DNA from: Vanilla planifolia
Lineage: Eukaryota; Streptophyta; Magnoliopsida; Asparagales; Orchidaceae
DNA: 64,000 bases
Direction of reading: 5' to 3'
Assembly (NCBI GenBank): GCA_023846275.1
Contig: JAIUJO010000141.1
Span: forward strand, 1,260,001-1,324,000
Part shown: one piece after another, positions 18,748-31,400 of the stretch
How positions within the stretch are numbered: the first letter of the stretch is position 1
Layout: each line of letters starts with the position of its first letter
Position numbers and translations under genes: made by a program
The notes under the pieces: generated by a model
The model's database searches: none
Told to the model about the DNA's origin: nothing
The model's input: only the letters and a program-made list of their open reading frames with translations

Positions 18748-21700
18748 TTGAACCTCCATAAAATTGAAAATAAAAAATTATTATTGTAATCTTAAGTAAA
18801 TATATAGTAATCCTAAAATTAGATGAATTGATGCAATATAATATAAACAAATCAAGGCGATGTAGAGATCACATGAGTGGAGATTTAGAGTTGTAATGTA
18901 ATATATCCAAAATAAAAAAAAACATTTATACAAAAGTGATAAATTATTTTTGCAAAGTTGCTTTCAAAGATCCCAAAGTAGGCAAATGCAGCATCCCTTA
19001 CAATCAAAATTGGTATAAATCAATATCACTCATAATGAGTGTCTAAATCATAATAAATAAACTATTTAAAAATATAAAAATAAAATTCAATTGGGAAGAA
19101 CTCATCAAAACGTGTCCAGTGATTTTCACTTCCAGTTGAGCAAACAACATTTTGAATTTCTTCAAGTTAGAAAAGATAATAAGCAGAAATAATGATAAAT
19201 TAAAATATTACAATAAAGAAAATATATAGTAAAGATAAATTAACATGAATCATAGTAATTTAATATAACTAAATTAAAATGCTGTAAAGGTAAAACTATG
19301 AGAACAATAATTTTGTAGCAATATAATCAAATTAAAACAAAAACTTTTAAAAAAGAGACAATTGTACATTAGAGTTACACTACAATATACTTTAAAGAAA
19401 TAGTGCAACATCTTTCATCATCAAATCAAATAACAATCAAAATGATTCATAATGCTTGCCAAAGTCATAAAAAATTAAAGATAATGAATTATAAAAATAT
19501 AATTCTAATTAGATAGATTATGAAATATCAACATAAATATGCATAAATAATAATTTCTTATTTTATATTAAGTAAATATGCAATAAACATGAAAATGGAT
19601 AAATTGAAGGGAGGTAATACAAAGAAAAAGACAGATAAATTGCACGTGAAAGTTGGAGTGCATGATACTAACAAAATAGAGTGCAACTTACTAAATAGCC
19701 ACATTTAGTACGAATCGATAAATGTCTCATTAAGAGTGTCAAAAACATTGAATGTAAAATATTCAATCTTTAGAAATATAGATATGAATATCTAATTCCA
19801 TAATTCTTGTCAAGATAAACCTCAATTATTTTAGTCATAATTGGATCTCACTGAGAATTATTAAGAATTACTAAGTTAAATAAGAATAAATAGTAAAAAT
19901 TTATTATTTTAAATGTAAGAAAAAACATGAAACATAAAATAAGATAAATTAATGAAATACAACTTCACCAAAGATGAGATATTGAGTTAATTTATAGAAA
20001 TGAGATAAATTATTCAAGAAAGTTACAGTCAATGCAATTAAGAGATCTAATATAACATCATCAATCATTTGATTTTGTAGGAAACAAAATATCTTAAGTA
20101 TGTCAAAGCCATAGGAAATAAAATATTTAGAAAAATTGAAATGAAAACTTTAGTAGATAATGCTCTTTGGTGCTAGTTCAATGACATTAATCTCATCTCA
20201 AAAATCTCATTTAGAATTATAATGAATTATTTGATCAAATAAGCATTAATAATTATTAATTGAATTTTTAAGTTGAAGTAAATACATGCTAAAGCTAAAA
20301 TAAGATGATTTCAACAATATAATATAAAAATTAAAAGTGGTGTAAATGCCATTAGAGAGGATAATGAGAGTTTTATAGTAATATTATCAAATCAAAGTAA
20401 AACATATAAAAAGTGAGATAAATTATTCATGAAAGTTGCATACGAGGATACTAAAAAGATCAAGTGCAAAGCCTTGATAATTAAATTAGGTATGAATACA
20501 AATTTCTTGTAAATGGTGCCAAAACTCTAGAAAATAAATTATTTAAAGAATTGAAATGAATAATTAATTTGGTATAGCTTTTTCTAATGGGTATAACGAT
20601 GCTTATCACATCTACATTGGATCTTGTTTGGAATAATATCGAATTACAATAAGGAATAAGGATATAAAATATATTTTTTATTATTTAAATCTTAAGTAAA
20701 TATATGTTAAATATAAAATGAGAAAAATTATAGCAATATAACCTAATCAAATCAAAGAAATATGTAGATAGTATGAGAGGAGATATAAAGTTGCATAGTA
20801 ATTTATGTAAATAAAAATAAAAATTATAAAAAGTAAGATAAATTTTAAAAAGTAGTTATCCAAAAGAATAAGGAGATTAAGCATGACATCATTGATCAAG
20901 AAATTAGGTCAAATAAATTTTATTATAAAGCAAGAAAAAACATTAAAAAATAATATTTAAAAATATAGAAATGAATATTTAACTTGATGTAGCACATCAA
21001 GATGAGTCCAATGAAATTTGTTTCATCTTGATGAGACCTCATTTTGAATTTTCACAAATTAAAAAAATATATAATATTTTAAAAATATATTATTTTAATA
21101 TTAAGTAAACATCTTTATAGCTGAAATGATATTAATAAAAATAATGTTACATAACCAAATAAAAAAAAATATTTTAAGAAATGAGATAAGTAGTATCAGA
21201 GAATTACATTCCCCAAAACTAAGCAGATCGATCAAAACATCATTGATCCATATCGAGATAATGTTTTCTTCATCGTAGTTAGACCCTTTTGGATTGTGTA
21301 AAAATAACAAAAGTAAATATCCATAAATAATAATAAATTATTGTTTTGATAAAAATTAAATACATATTAAAGCTAAAATAATGTGAATTAAAGCAATGTA
21401 ATATAACCAAACCAAAGTGATGTGAAGTACATTGAAGTAGGGATCTTGAGTTAGATAGTAATATAATAAAATCAACGTCAAACATTGGAAAAAAGGTGGT
21501 GCATTTTACAAAATTTTTACATTCGATGAGACTAAAATGATTTACTATAATATCTTTGGTTAAAAAACCTATGAGTCAAAATGTCTTGTAAATCATTTTA
21601 GTCAAAGAGAATAAAATATTTAAAATATATAGAGATAAGTATTAATCAAATAGAGCTTACTAAAATGGATCCTATGACACTTTGTTTTATCTTAATAAGA

Positions 21701-22476
21701 CCTTATTTGGAACTACTATGAATTACTAAAATAAATAATCATTAAAAATAATAATTATTATTTTAAAATTAAGTAAATATATATTAAATATAAATAATGA
21801 TTTTTAAAAGAAATGTATTAAAAATAAATAAATGTAAAGGAGATGTGAGTGTAGATTTTTAGTTACATAACAATATAACAAAGTGAAAGAAAAAAGTTCA
21901 CAAAACATTCTATAAATTTTAAAGCAATTTTGCAATTGAAATGTATTAAGGTGGTTGAGTGTAGCATCCTCGATTATCAAATAAAATAATAATTTAAATA
22001 TCTTGTAAAGAGTGACCAAGCTATAAAAATTAAAATTTTAAAATTATTGAAATGAATATTTAATTAAATAAAGCTTGTTTTCATGAGTTTAGTGACATTT
22101 GTTTCAACTCAATTATTCATTATTTAGAATTATTATGAATTACCAAAGCAAGTAGGCATAAATTATAATTAATTTTAATGTTTAAATTTCGAAAATATAT
22201 GTTAAATCTAAAATGAGATAAAGCTAAGAAACTCAATAAAATAAAATCAAAAGCAATGTAAATGTCACATTAGACAATCGACAATTGTTTTCTCTCAATT
22301 GCACTTTATTTGAAATTACAACAAATTAATAAAATAAATTCGTATGAATAGAAATTGATCATTATCTTAATATTAAGTGAATACTGGATAAATTTCAAAA
22401 GAAATAAATTGAAACAAAATTTAGAAACAAGGCAATGTGATGTCAATGTCAAACAAGAAAACATTTTGAGTTACAT
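18748..22476 (+). repeat. ~415-bp tandem repeat array, block F2 (forward)
   Basis: Landmark boxes lie near 18,982, 19,402, 19,679, 20,048, 20,463, 20,881, 21,233, 21,543 and 21,959. Full-length spacings are about 415-420 bp, while others are shortened to 277-369. The unit around 20,995-21,033 keeps a perfect 11-bp inverted repeat. The last unit stops in mid-phase at gagttacat (22,476), where the orientation flips. Minus-strand open frames in the block are chance products of its A-rich + strand. Confidence 0.9.
20995..21033. other. Best-kept unit hairpin (11-bp arms)
   Basis: catcaagatga (20,995-21,005) and tcatcttgatg (21,023-21,033) are exact reverse complements with a 17-base loop. Weaker versions of both arms occur at the same place in most units, for example around catcgagatgag and tttcatcttgat, so the inverted repeat appears to be an ancestral part of the unit. 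Confidence 0.8.
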
Positions 22477-22480
22477 TGGA
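22477..22480. other. Orientation switch F2 to R2
   Basis: The forward unit ends at gagttacat (22,476) and is followed at once by tggatcttag and the reversed-phase atgcaaatttgtcttgg and ttatctcatttcttgaaat. No filler sequence is visible, so the join is placed to within a few bases. Confidence 0.7.
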
Positions 22481-25400
22481 TCTTAGATTCATGGATGCAA
22501 ATTTGTCTTGGAAATTATCTCATTTCTTGAAATATTTAACTTTTTATGTAACTCTAATCTCCTCACTTGTGTTGTTTACACAAATTAATTTAATTGAATT
22601 TTACTCCAAGTTATCTTACTTTAGCATAAACATACATTTAGATATTATAAAATAATAATTTATTATTTCTATTTATGTGTACATAATTAATTTGTAAAAA
22701 TTTTGAATGAGGCATAATCATGATGAAATAAACATTATTAGACATAGCTTGATGAGCTCTATCTAGTTGAATATTTAATTTTAAATTTTTAAAAATATAT
22801 TATCTATGATTTTAGTACAATGATACATTTTGACACAAACTTTTTTTGCAGATTGAGGATGTTGCATTTGATCACTTTAGTATCTTGAATTGAAACTTTC
22901 CCAAAAAAATTCTCATTTCTTCTACTTTGCAATGATTTAGTTATGTTAATGTGCAATTTCAAATCTCCTCTCTTGTGACCTCTTCTGCTCTTGGATTATT
23001 TCATATTACATTACATCAATTTATCTAATTTTATATTTAATACAAATTTACTTAATTTTAAAATTAATGATTTATTACTACTTACACTTATTTTCCTTGG
23101 TATTTCCTAGTCAATCCAAACAATGTCTGATTGATATGATACAAATGTTATTAGACACTTGTTTACAAGGTTTATGTAAAGAAATGTTTATTTTTATATT
23201 TTAAAAAAATTATTTTCTATAATTTTGGTACACTTTGAGGCAATTTGGTTTGTATCAAATTTAAATGATCAATATTGTTATATTAAAAAACCTTTGTATC
23301 CTTGACTATATCACTTTAGTAGTTTAAAATGTTTTGTCTTGATTTTGTTATATTACTATGTAACTCTAAATCTTCTCAAGCATGACCTTTACATCACTTG
23401 ATTTTATTATAATATATTGGTTTAATTCATCTCACTTTATATTTAATACAAACCTACATGATATTAAACAAATAAGTTATTATTAAACATACCTAACAAT
23501 TTGTTAATTTGCATTAATTACAAACTAGTAAAAATGGAGAAAAAAATACCTACAAATTGATCTCGATAAGCTCTACCAAATGAAATGTTCTTTTTTTATT
23601 TTTTAATATTTTCTCTATTACATTGGCATGCTTTATGAGGGATTTTCATTTATAATTGATTTGATAATGAAGAATGTTACTCTCAACCTCCACAGAATCT
23701 TGGAATGCAATTTTATCGTAGAATTTTTCTCACATTTATGATGTTTCTCTAAATCTCATTTTGTGTCACCTTTGTGTCACTTTTATTGCTTTTGTATAAC
23801 ATTGCTTGAATTAGTCTGATCTTAGTTTTAATATATATTTAAATTTTTTTAAACTATTAAGTTATTAGTTCTTATTCTTTTTTAAATTAATAATTCAAGC
23901 AATTCCGTATGTCATCGTTTAGAGAGGAAAACAAACAACATTAGGCTATTGTAGAGAAGCTCTATCTGATTTAATAATAATTTTCATATTTTTTAAATAT
24001 TATGTTTTCTATGGTAATGGAACATTTTGCAATAAAGTTTGTTTCATACATGATTTAATGATCAAGGATATTACATTAGATGACTTCACAAACATGGTAT
24101 GCAACTTTACCATACAATTTATCTCATTTTTATTAACTTTTCATCTTTTTTGTTATATAATTATTTAACTCCACAGCATAACTAGCATGATCTTTACTTG
24201 TCAATATTACGTTCGTTCAATTTATGTAACTTTAGCATTGATATATATCTACGTCATATAAAAAAGAATAATTTTTATTATTTATGCTTATTTTGTTCAG
24301 TGATAATAGCAATTAAAAATATGGTTTAATAAAGGTGAAACAAATAATTGGTAGAATTATCCAAATGAGCACTATCCAACTATAGAATAACTTTTATCTT
24401 TTAAAATATTTTTTTTATTTTTTTGGAATTCTTTGCAAGTTATTTTTGTTTTACTCCTGATTTGGTAGAATAGTATGTTGCACTCGATCTCCATAATATT
24501 GTGGAACACAAATTTCTTTCAGAATGCATCTCATTTCTTAAAATGCTTTGCTTGATTTTGTTATATTTTTTGGCAACTAAAACTTTTCACTCATGTGGTT
24601 TCTACATCGATTTGATTTGGTTATAAAATATTTCTTCAATTTATATCATTTTAGCTTTAATATAAATTTACGTCATATTAAAATAATAACTTCCTATTAT
24701 TGATGCTCACTTAGTTTTGTAATTTGTAGTAATTTTCAATGATAAGTAATCAAGAGAAAAGAAACATCATTAGACTCTTCTCTACATGCTTTACAGAATG
24801 AAATATTTATTTTAGTATTTTTAAAATATTTTGCTTTCTTATTTCTTTTATCTTTTACGAGACATTTCAACTTGCACTTTATTTCATGATCAATGATGTA
24901 AGACTCAAACTCCTTAATATCTTAACATGTAACATTATAGGACAATCTATCTCGATTGTTAAAATGTTTTTCTTTTTGTTATATTTCTAATGAACTATAC
25001 TTCGCTCTTATGCCACCAATACATTAATATTATTTTCTTGTGTTATATTACTTAAACTTAACTTATTTACTTTTGTAATTTCATGTAATTTCAAATGAGG
25101 CATGAGCTAGTGGAAACAAATATTACTGGTTCCTTTAGATGAGTTTTATCGAATTAGATATTCATTTTTTAATTTTTAAATATTATATAATTATAGATTT
25201 TAGTAAACTTTACAAGTTATTTTGAATCATACCTCATATTAGGGATTATACTCAATCTACTTAATGTCTTTGAATTCAACTTTCCCCTATGATTTATTAG
25301 TTTCCTTCAATATTTTTGCTTTTATTTTTTTATTTTACAACATAACACTAAATCACATCTTGTTTGACATTTGCATTAGTTTTAATTTTATATATTACAT

Positions 25401-27620
25401 GGTTTCAATTTTTTTCCTTAATTTTAGCTTCCATATTTATTTAGTTAATATGAAAAAATATTTTATTATAGTTTATGTACTTTTAATTTTTTAATTCCTT
25501 ATATTTCCAAACAAGTTCCACACAAGATGAAACAATTATTGTTTCACTCATCTTGATGAGGAAAATGTAATTAAGAACTTTTATATCCTTTTTCTTTATT
25601 ATTTTAAAGCATTTTGTATTTTTAATGAAATATGTTGATTCTTTCCAGATTTGATGATCAAAAAGTTAAAGTTGATCTCTATAGTAACTTGGAATTTAGT
25701 TTTCTTATAAAATTTATCTCATTTTTTAATTCAATTATCTTATTATTTTTTAACATTAAATCTTTGCTCGTTTGATTTTTATATCATCTTAATTGGTAAT
25801 ATTACGTTACCTTAACTTAATTTATTTTTAAGAAGTATTTACCTGACATTAAAATATAAATTTGTTATTCTTTATGCTTATTTAATTTCGATGCTAAACA
25901 TATTTCAAAACAATTTTCAATATGGGTTAAACAAAAGTTAAGTTGGTCCAAATGAGTTCTATCTAATTAAGTATTCTTCTATAGATTTCTAAATATTTTA
26001 TTTTCTAAATTTTGTCTAACTTTTGGGAGATTCATATTTTTGCTGGTTAAATGATTAAGAAAGTAATACTAGAGTTTGTTCGTATCTTGGAATGCATGTT
26101 TCACCCATATTTTATGCCATTTCTTCAATTGTTTCACTTTGAATATGATGTATTACTATGTAACTTGAAATGTTCTCTAAAATGATTTTATGTCATTTTG
26201 ATTTTGTAAAATTTCTTTGCTTCAATTTATCCTATTTTATCTTTAATATTTATTTTCTTCTTGTTAAAGTAATAATTTTAATTTATTTATGTTTTTAATG
26301 TTATAATTCACAGTAATTTAAAACGTGGTCCAATTGAGATGGAAAATATTGAGTAGGACATATTTTGATGAGCTTCATAAAATTAAATACTCAGTTATGT
26401 GTTCCTAGTATTTTATTTTAGTAACTTATTATTATATTTTTGAGAAATTTTGGTTCCCACCTAATTTGATGATTGTGATTGTTACACTTGATTTTCTTCA
26501 TGAAAAATACCTTTCATGTGTAATATAGCTCAGTTTTTCAACTTATTGGCTTTGACTATTTTTTAGTACCAAGAAACTCTAACTCTCTTCTAAAGTGACC
26601 ATTGCTTCATTTTGGTTTTTTAATATTACAATAAATAGCTTATTGTTAAGAAATAATTTATTATTATTTATACTTGTTTTCTTCTTTAACTTATAGTAAT
26701 TCTAAATGTGGTGTCATTGAGATGAGATTTAAATTGTTAGACTCATGTGTATGAACTTGATCCAATTAAATATTCCTTTTTTATATTTCTAAAGATTTTA
26801 TTTGTATGGAATTTGTATCGTTGAATAATTATTTTGATTCATTCTTGATTTATCGATCAAAAATGTTGCACACGATTTTCTCAGTACCTTGGGATGCATC
26901 TTTCAAATTAAATTTATCTGATTTATAAAATTGTTTTTATTTGATTTGGCCATATTATTATATAACTCTAAATCTTCACTTGTGTGACCACTACATGTCT
27001 TTGAATTTTTTGTATTACATTGCATAAATTTATACCATTTTTGCGTTATTATATATTTTCTTAATATTAAAACAATAATTTTAAATTGTTTGTGTTTGTT
27101 TACTTTTGTTATTTGCAATTATTTTAAATGAGGTTTGATCAAGATGAAATGAATATCATTAAACTTTCCTCGACAATTTATCTGTGACAAAATAAATATA
27201 TTTAATATTTTTAAAATATTTTTTTGAAAGTTTTGGCATTCTTTATGAGTTATTGCATTCATAACTTATGGGATAATACATGATGTTACACTCAAATATC
27301 ATTTTTCAAATGTTTCGCTTTCATTGCCGTATTAGTATGTAACATTAAATCTCCTCTATTTTTTCCATTACATCACTTTGATTTGTTTACATTATATTAC
27401 TTCCATTTACACCATTTAAGCCTTTATATAAAATGATTCACCCATCTAGATAAGTGATATCTTATTAAAAAGTTATTTTAATTTTTTTAAATAATCTATT
27501 TGATTAAGTTTTTTTACACTATATGCGAAAGTTATTTCAAATTAGATTTGATAATCGAGGATGTTACACTAAGTCTCCTTAACATATTATAAGACAATAT
27601 TCCTGTAAAACAATTCTCAT
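22478..27620 (-). repeat. ~415-bp tandem repeat array, block R2 (reverse)
   Basis: Reversed landmarks lie near 22,851, 23,268, 23,660, 24,052, 24,459, 24,881, 25,233, 25,648, 26,045, 26,463, 26,848, 27,270 and 27,545. Most spacings are 385-422 bp, making this the most regular part of the window. The + strand is T-rich here, the reverse of the neighbouring forward blocks. The + strand open frame 25,264-25,494 is rich in Phe, Ile and Leu and is a chance product of that composition. Confidence 0.9.
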
Positions 27621-27645
27621 GTGGCTAAATTTTAGGCATAGATTT
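27620..27645. other. Orientation switch R2 to F3
   Basis: Reverse-phase sequence can be followed to ttctcat (27,620). Forward-phase sequence is clear from agaactcatttaaaattac (about 27,653) onward. The bases between belong to neither phase with certainty. Confidence 0.6.
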
Positions 27646-28157
27646 TATAATTAGAACTCATTTAAAATTACTACAAATTATGAAATAAACAACTATAAAT
27701 AATAATAAATAATTATTTCTATAGTAAGTAAATATAAAATATATCATAAAATAAGACAAATTGAAGCAATAGAATATAACAAAATCAAAGGCATCTAATT
27801 GTTTCATAAGAGGAGATTTATAATTACATTGTAATATAGAAAATCAAAGTGAGAAAATTAACAAATAGGGCAAATTTTATGCAAAAGCATCATTCTAAGA
27901 TACTAAGGAGATCGACTACAACATTCTCAATCATTAAGCAAGTTACTAATTTAGATATCATATAAGCATGCCCTATAAAAATATTTAAAATATTAAATGA
28001 TTATTTAATTAGATAAAACACATTGAAACACATACAATGATGTTTGTTTCATCTAGATCAAATTTCGTTCCAAATTTTTATAAATTAGAAATCAAAACAA
28101 TCACAAATAATAATAAATAATTATTTAAATAACAACAAAATATATTTTAATGCTAGA

Positions 28158-28320
28158 ATGAGATAATGTGAACTAGTTTAATATAAAAGAATCAAATTTA
28201 TGAAAAGGTGGTAGAGGTGATGTTTTTGAATGTAATATTACCAAATCAAAGCAATATAAAAATCAAATAAGAAGAGATCTAAGGTTATGTTGCAAATTAA
28301 CTAAACTAAAGACAAAGATA
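28158..28320 (+). repeat. Unit with three copies of the internal box
   Basis: The ataaccaaatcaaag-type box occurs at 28,177-28,200, 28,231-28,255 and 28,287-28,311, where other units have only two copies. The landmark spacing across it is 465 bp, about 50 bp more than usual, which fits gain of one internal sub-unit. Confidence 0.6.
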
Positions 28321-28446
28321 TGAAGAAATGATATAAATTATATAAGAAAGTTTCATTATAATATTTTAAGGAGACTATGTAAAACAGTCTTAATCAACAA
28401 ACATAACACAAACAGAAATTAATCATAAAGAATGCTAAAACCCTAC

Positions 28447-28447
<1 letters not shown>

Positions 28448-28496
<49 letters not shown>
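28448..28496. repeat. (TA)n microsatellite, ~24 repeats
   Basis: An uninterrupted ta dinucleotide run of nearly 50 bases lies in the A-rich spacer of a unit, at the place where units normally read aaaatatttaaaaatat. Its purity contrasts with the strong divergence of the array around it, so it is a young expansion. Confidence 0.95.
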
Positions 28497-28499
<3 letters not shown>

Positions 28500-31400
28500 T
28501 AAATGAGTATTTCATTAGTTACAACTAATTATGATGAGGCTAACAATATGTTTTTCATGTCCATCAAACATTATTTTGAATTACATCAAATGAACATACC
28601 ATAATAGCATAAACAATAATAAATTATTATTTTAATTATAAGTAAATGTATGTTAAAGTAATGTGATATAGCGAAGTTAAAATAATGTGAAGTTCACATA
28701 AGAGAGGATTAAGAGTTACATAATAATATGACAGAATTAGATGAAAAAAAATCAAAATAAGATGAATTTTTTAGAAAAGTTTTATTACACTATACTAAGA
28801 ACATTGAGTGTTGCATTCTAGATCAACAAATCAAGTGCGAATAGAGATAAGTCATAAAATATGCAAAAGAACATATAAATTAAAATGTTTATAGATCAAA
28901 ATAAATATTTAACTAATGGTCATAGAGATAAGTCTAATTATCTTGATTTCACCTCTATAAAACTTTATTTAGAGTACTATGATGTGCTAATATAAATAAG
29001 AACAAATAAATTTCAAATTCTTTTTTTAATATTAACTAAAAAAATTTCAGAGTTAACATGAGAAAAATTGAAGGCATATAAAAACACCGAATCAATGTGA
29101 TGTATAGATTTTTTGAAAGGAGAATTAGAGTTTCACAATAAATATATCAAATCATTAAAAAATTTGAAGAATTTAGATAAATTGTATAGGGAGAAAAAAT
29201 GCCACAAATGTAAAGGGATTGATTATAACATCTACGATCATTAAATCAGTATGAAACATGTCTTATAAGTCATAGATATCTCTAAAACTTTATTAAAAAA
29301 TAATTACACTTATTTAATTAGAAAAATCATCGAGATGAGTCTAAAGACATTTTTTGCCCTAATCTTACTATGATTGGAAATACTTCAAATTACAAAATTA
29401 ATTCACCATAAATAACGATAAATTATTGTTTTACTATTAAGTAAATACACATTAAAGTAAAAGCTAGATTTGTTAAAATGATGTAATATAACACAAATCA
29501 AAGTAATATCAAGGTTACATGAGGGTAGATTTTGGGTTACATAATAATTTAACTAAATCAAAGCAAAACATTTAGGAAAATAAGACAAAGTCTAAGGGAA
29601 TGATGCATTCTAAGACCCTAAAGATATTTATAACTTACTCGATCATCAAATAAGGTATTAATAAAATTGTCTCATGAATCATACAAATAATTAAAATTGG
29701 AAAAATATTGGGATGTATAATTAATTTAATAAAAATTAGGGAGATGAGATCATCGATGTTCTTTTTGTCTCAATCTGATAATGTTTAGAGTTACAATGAA
29801 TTACCAAAACAAATACACATTAATAATAATATGTTCTTATTCTAATTTCAAATAGATATATAGATGTCAAAAATAGATTAACTAAGGAAATAAAATACAT
29901 CAAATAAAAGCAATATAAAGGTCACATAAGGGAAGATTTTGAGATAAATTATAATTTAACAATGTCAAAGCTAAAAAAAATTAAAGAAATTATTTATATT
30001 ATATATGAAAGTTGCATTCAAAGATACTAATATGATCAAGTGTAAGAAACTTGATTATGAAATAAGGTACACATAAAACTTTCTCACATAGAGTCAGAAA
30101 AAAAGAAAATAAAATTCTTATAAATAAAAATGAATATTTAATTGGGTAACGCTTTTTGGGACATGTTCGACGACATCTATTTCATCTTGAAAGATCCTCA
30201 TTTTGAATTACATTGAGAGAGGGCATTTAGAGTTACATAGTAATATAACAAATTCAAAGAAAAACTATGAAGAAATAAGAGAAATTGCATTTGAATGTTG
30301 CTTTTCAAAGTACTTTAAAGATTATGTGTAATGTCCTTGATCTAAAAAACATGTAAAAAAGAAATATCTCATAAATTTTACTAATTCCAAGAAAAATCTT
30401 TAAAAAAAATAAAATTGATAATCATTTAGAAAAAGTTGGTTGGGGCGAGTCCAACAATTGTTTCTTGTTTAGATTGGACCTTTTTAAGAGTTACTAGAAA
30501 TTACAAAAATCAATTAACTTAAGTAATAATAAATTATTATTTTAATAGTAAGTGAATATATATATTAAATTTAAAGTGAGATAAATTGAAACAATATAAT
30601 ATAACAAAATCAAACAAAAAAATTTGAAGAGATAATATAAATTATACGAGAAGCTTGAATTCTTGGATGCTTAGGAGATCATCCATAATATTCTTGATTA
30701 CCAAGTTTGGTACAAACCAAATAAACTCTAAAAGCATGTAAAAATACTATAAAAATTAAAATAAATTTCTAATTAGTTCAATCTCATAAAGATGATCACT
30801 ACGATGTGTTATTTTTTAATTACAACTCATTTGGAAATATTACAAAGAACAAAGTAAGAAAGCAGAAATAATAAAAATTATTATTTAAATACTAAGGAAA
30901 TATTTATTAACATTAAAATAAGATAAATCGAAGTACTATAATATAGCCAAATCAAGAAAATGTAAAGGTTGCATGATAAGAATTATTTCAAATTACTAAT
31001 TTAACCAAGCATAAACAAAGGTAAAACATAAATGTAATAAATTGAAGGTGTATAGTAAAAAAATCAATATGATGCAAATCTCACACAAGATGAAAAATAA
31101 AGTTTATAGTAGTATAACATAATTAAATTGAACAATTTGAAGAAATGTTATAAATTGTATGTGGAAGTTATAATTCAAGATAAGAAAGAGATCAAGCATA
31201 AAATCTTTGATTGTAAAATTATATATGAATAAAAATGCCTCATAAAGTTTACTAAAATCCTTGAAGATAACGTACTTAAAAATAAGAAAATGTGTATTTA
31301 ATTGAATAAATTTTGTTCAAACCAACATGATGATGTTTGCTTGATCATTAACATAATTCATTTGGAATTGCTATAAATTACAAAGAAGTTTACATAAACA

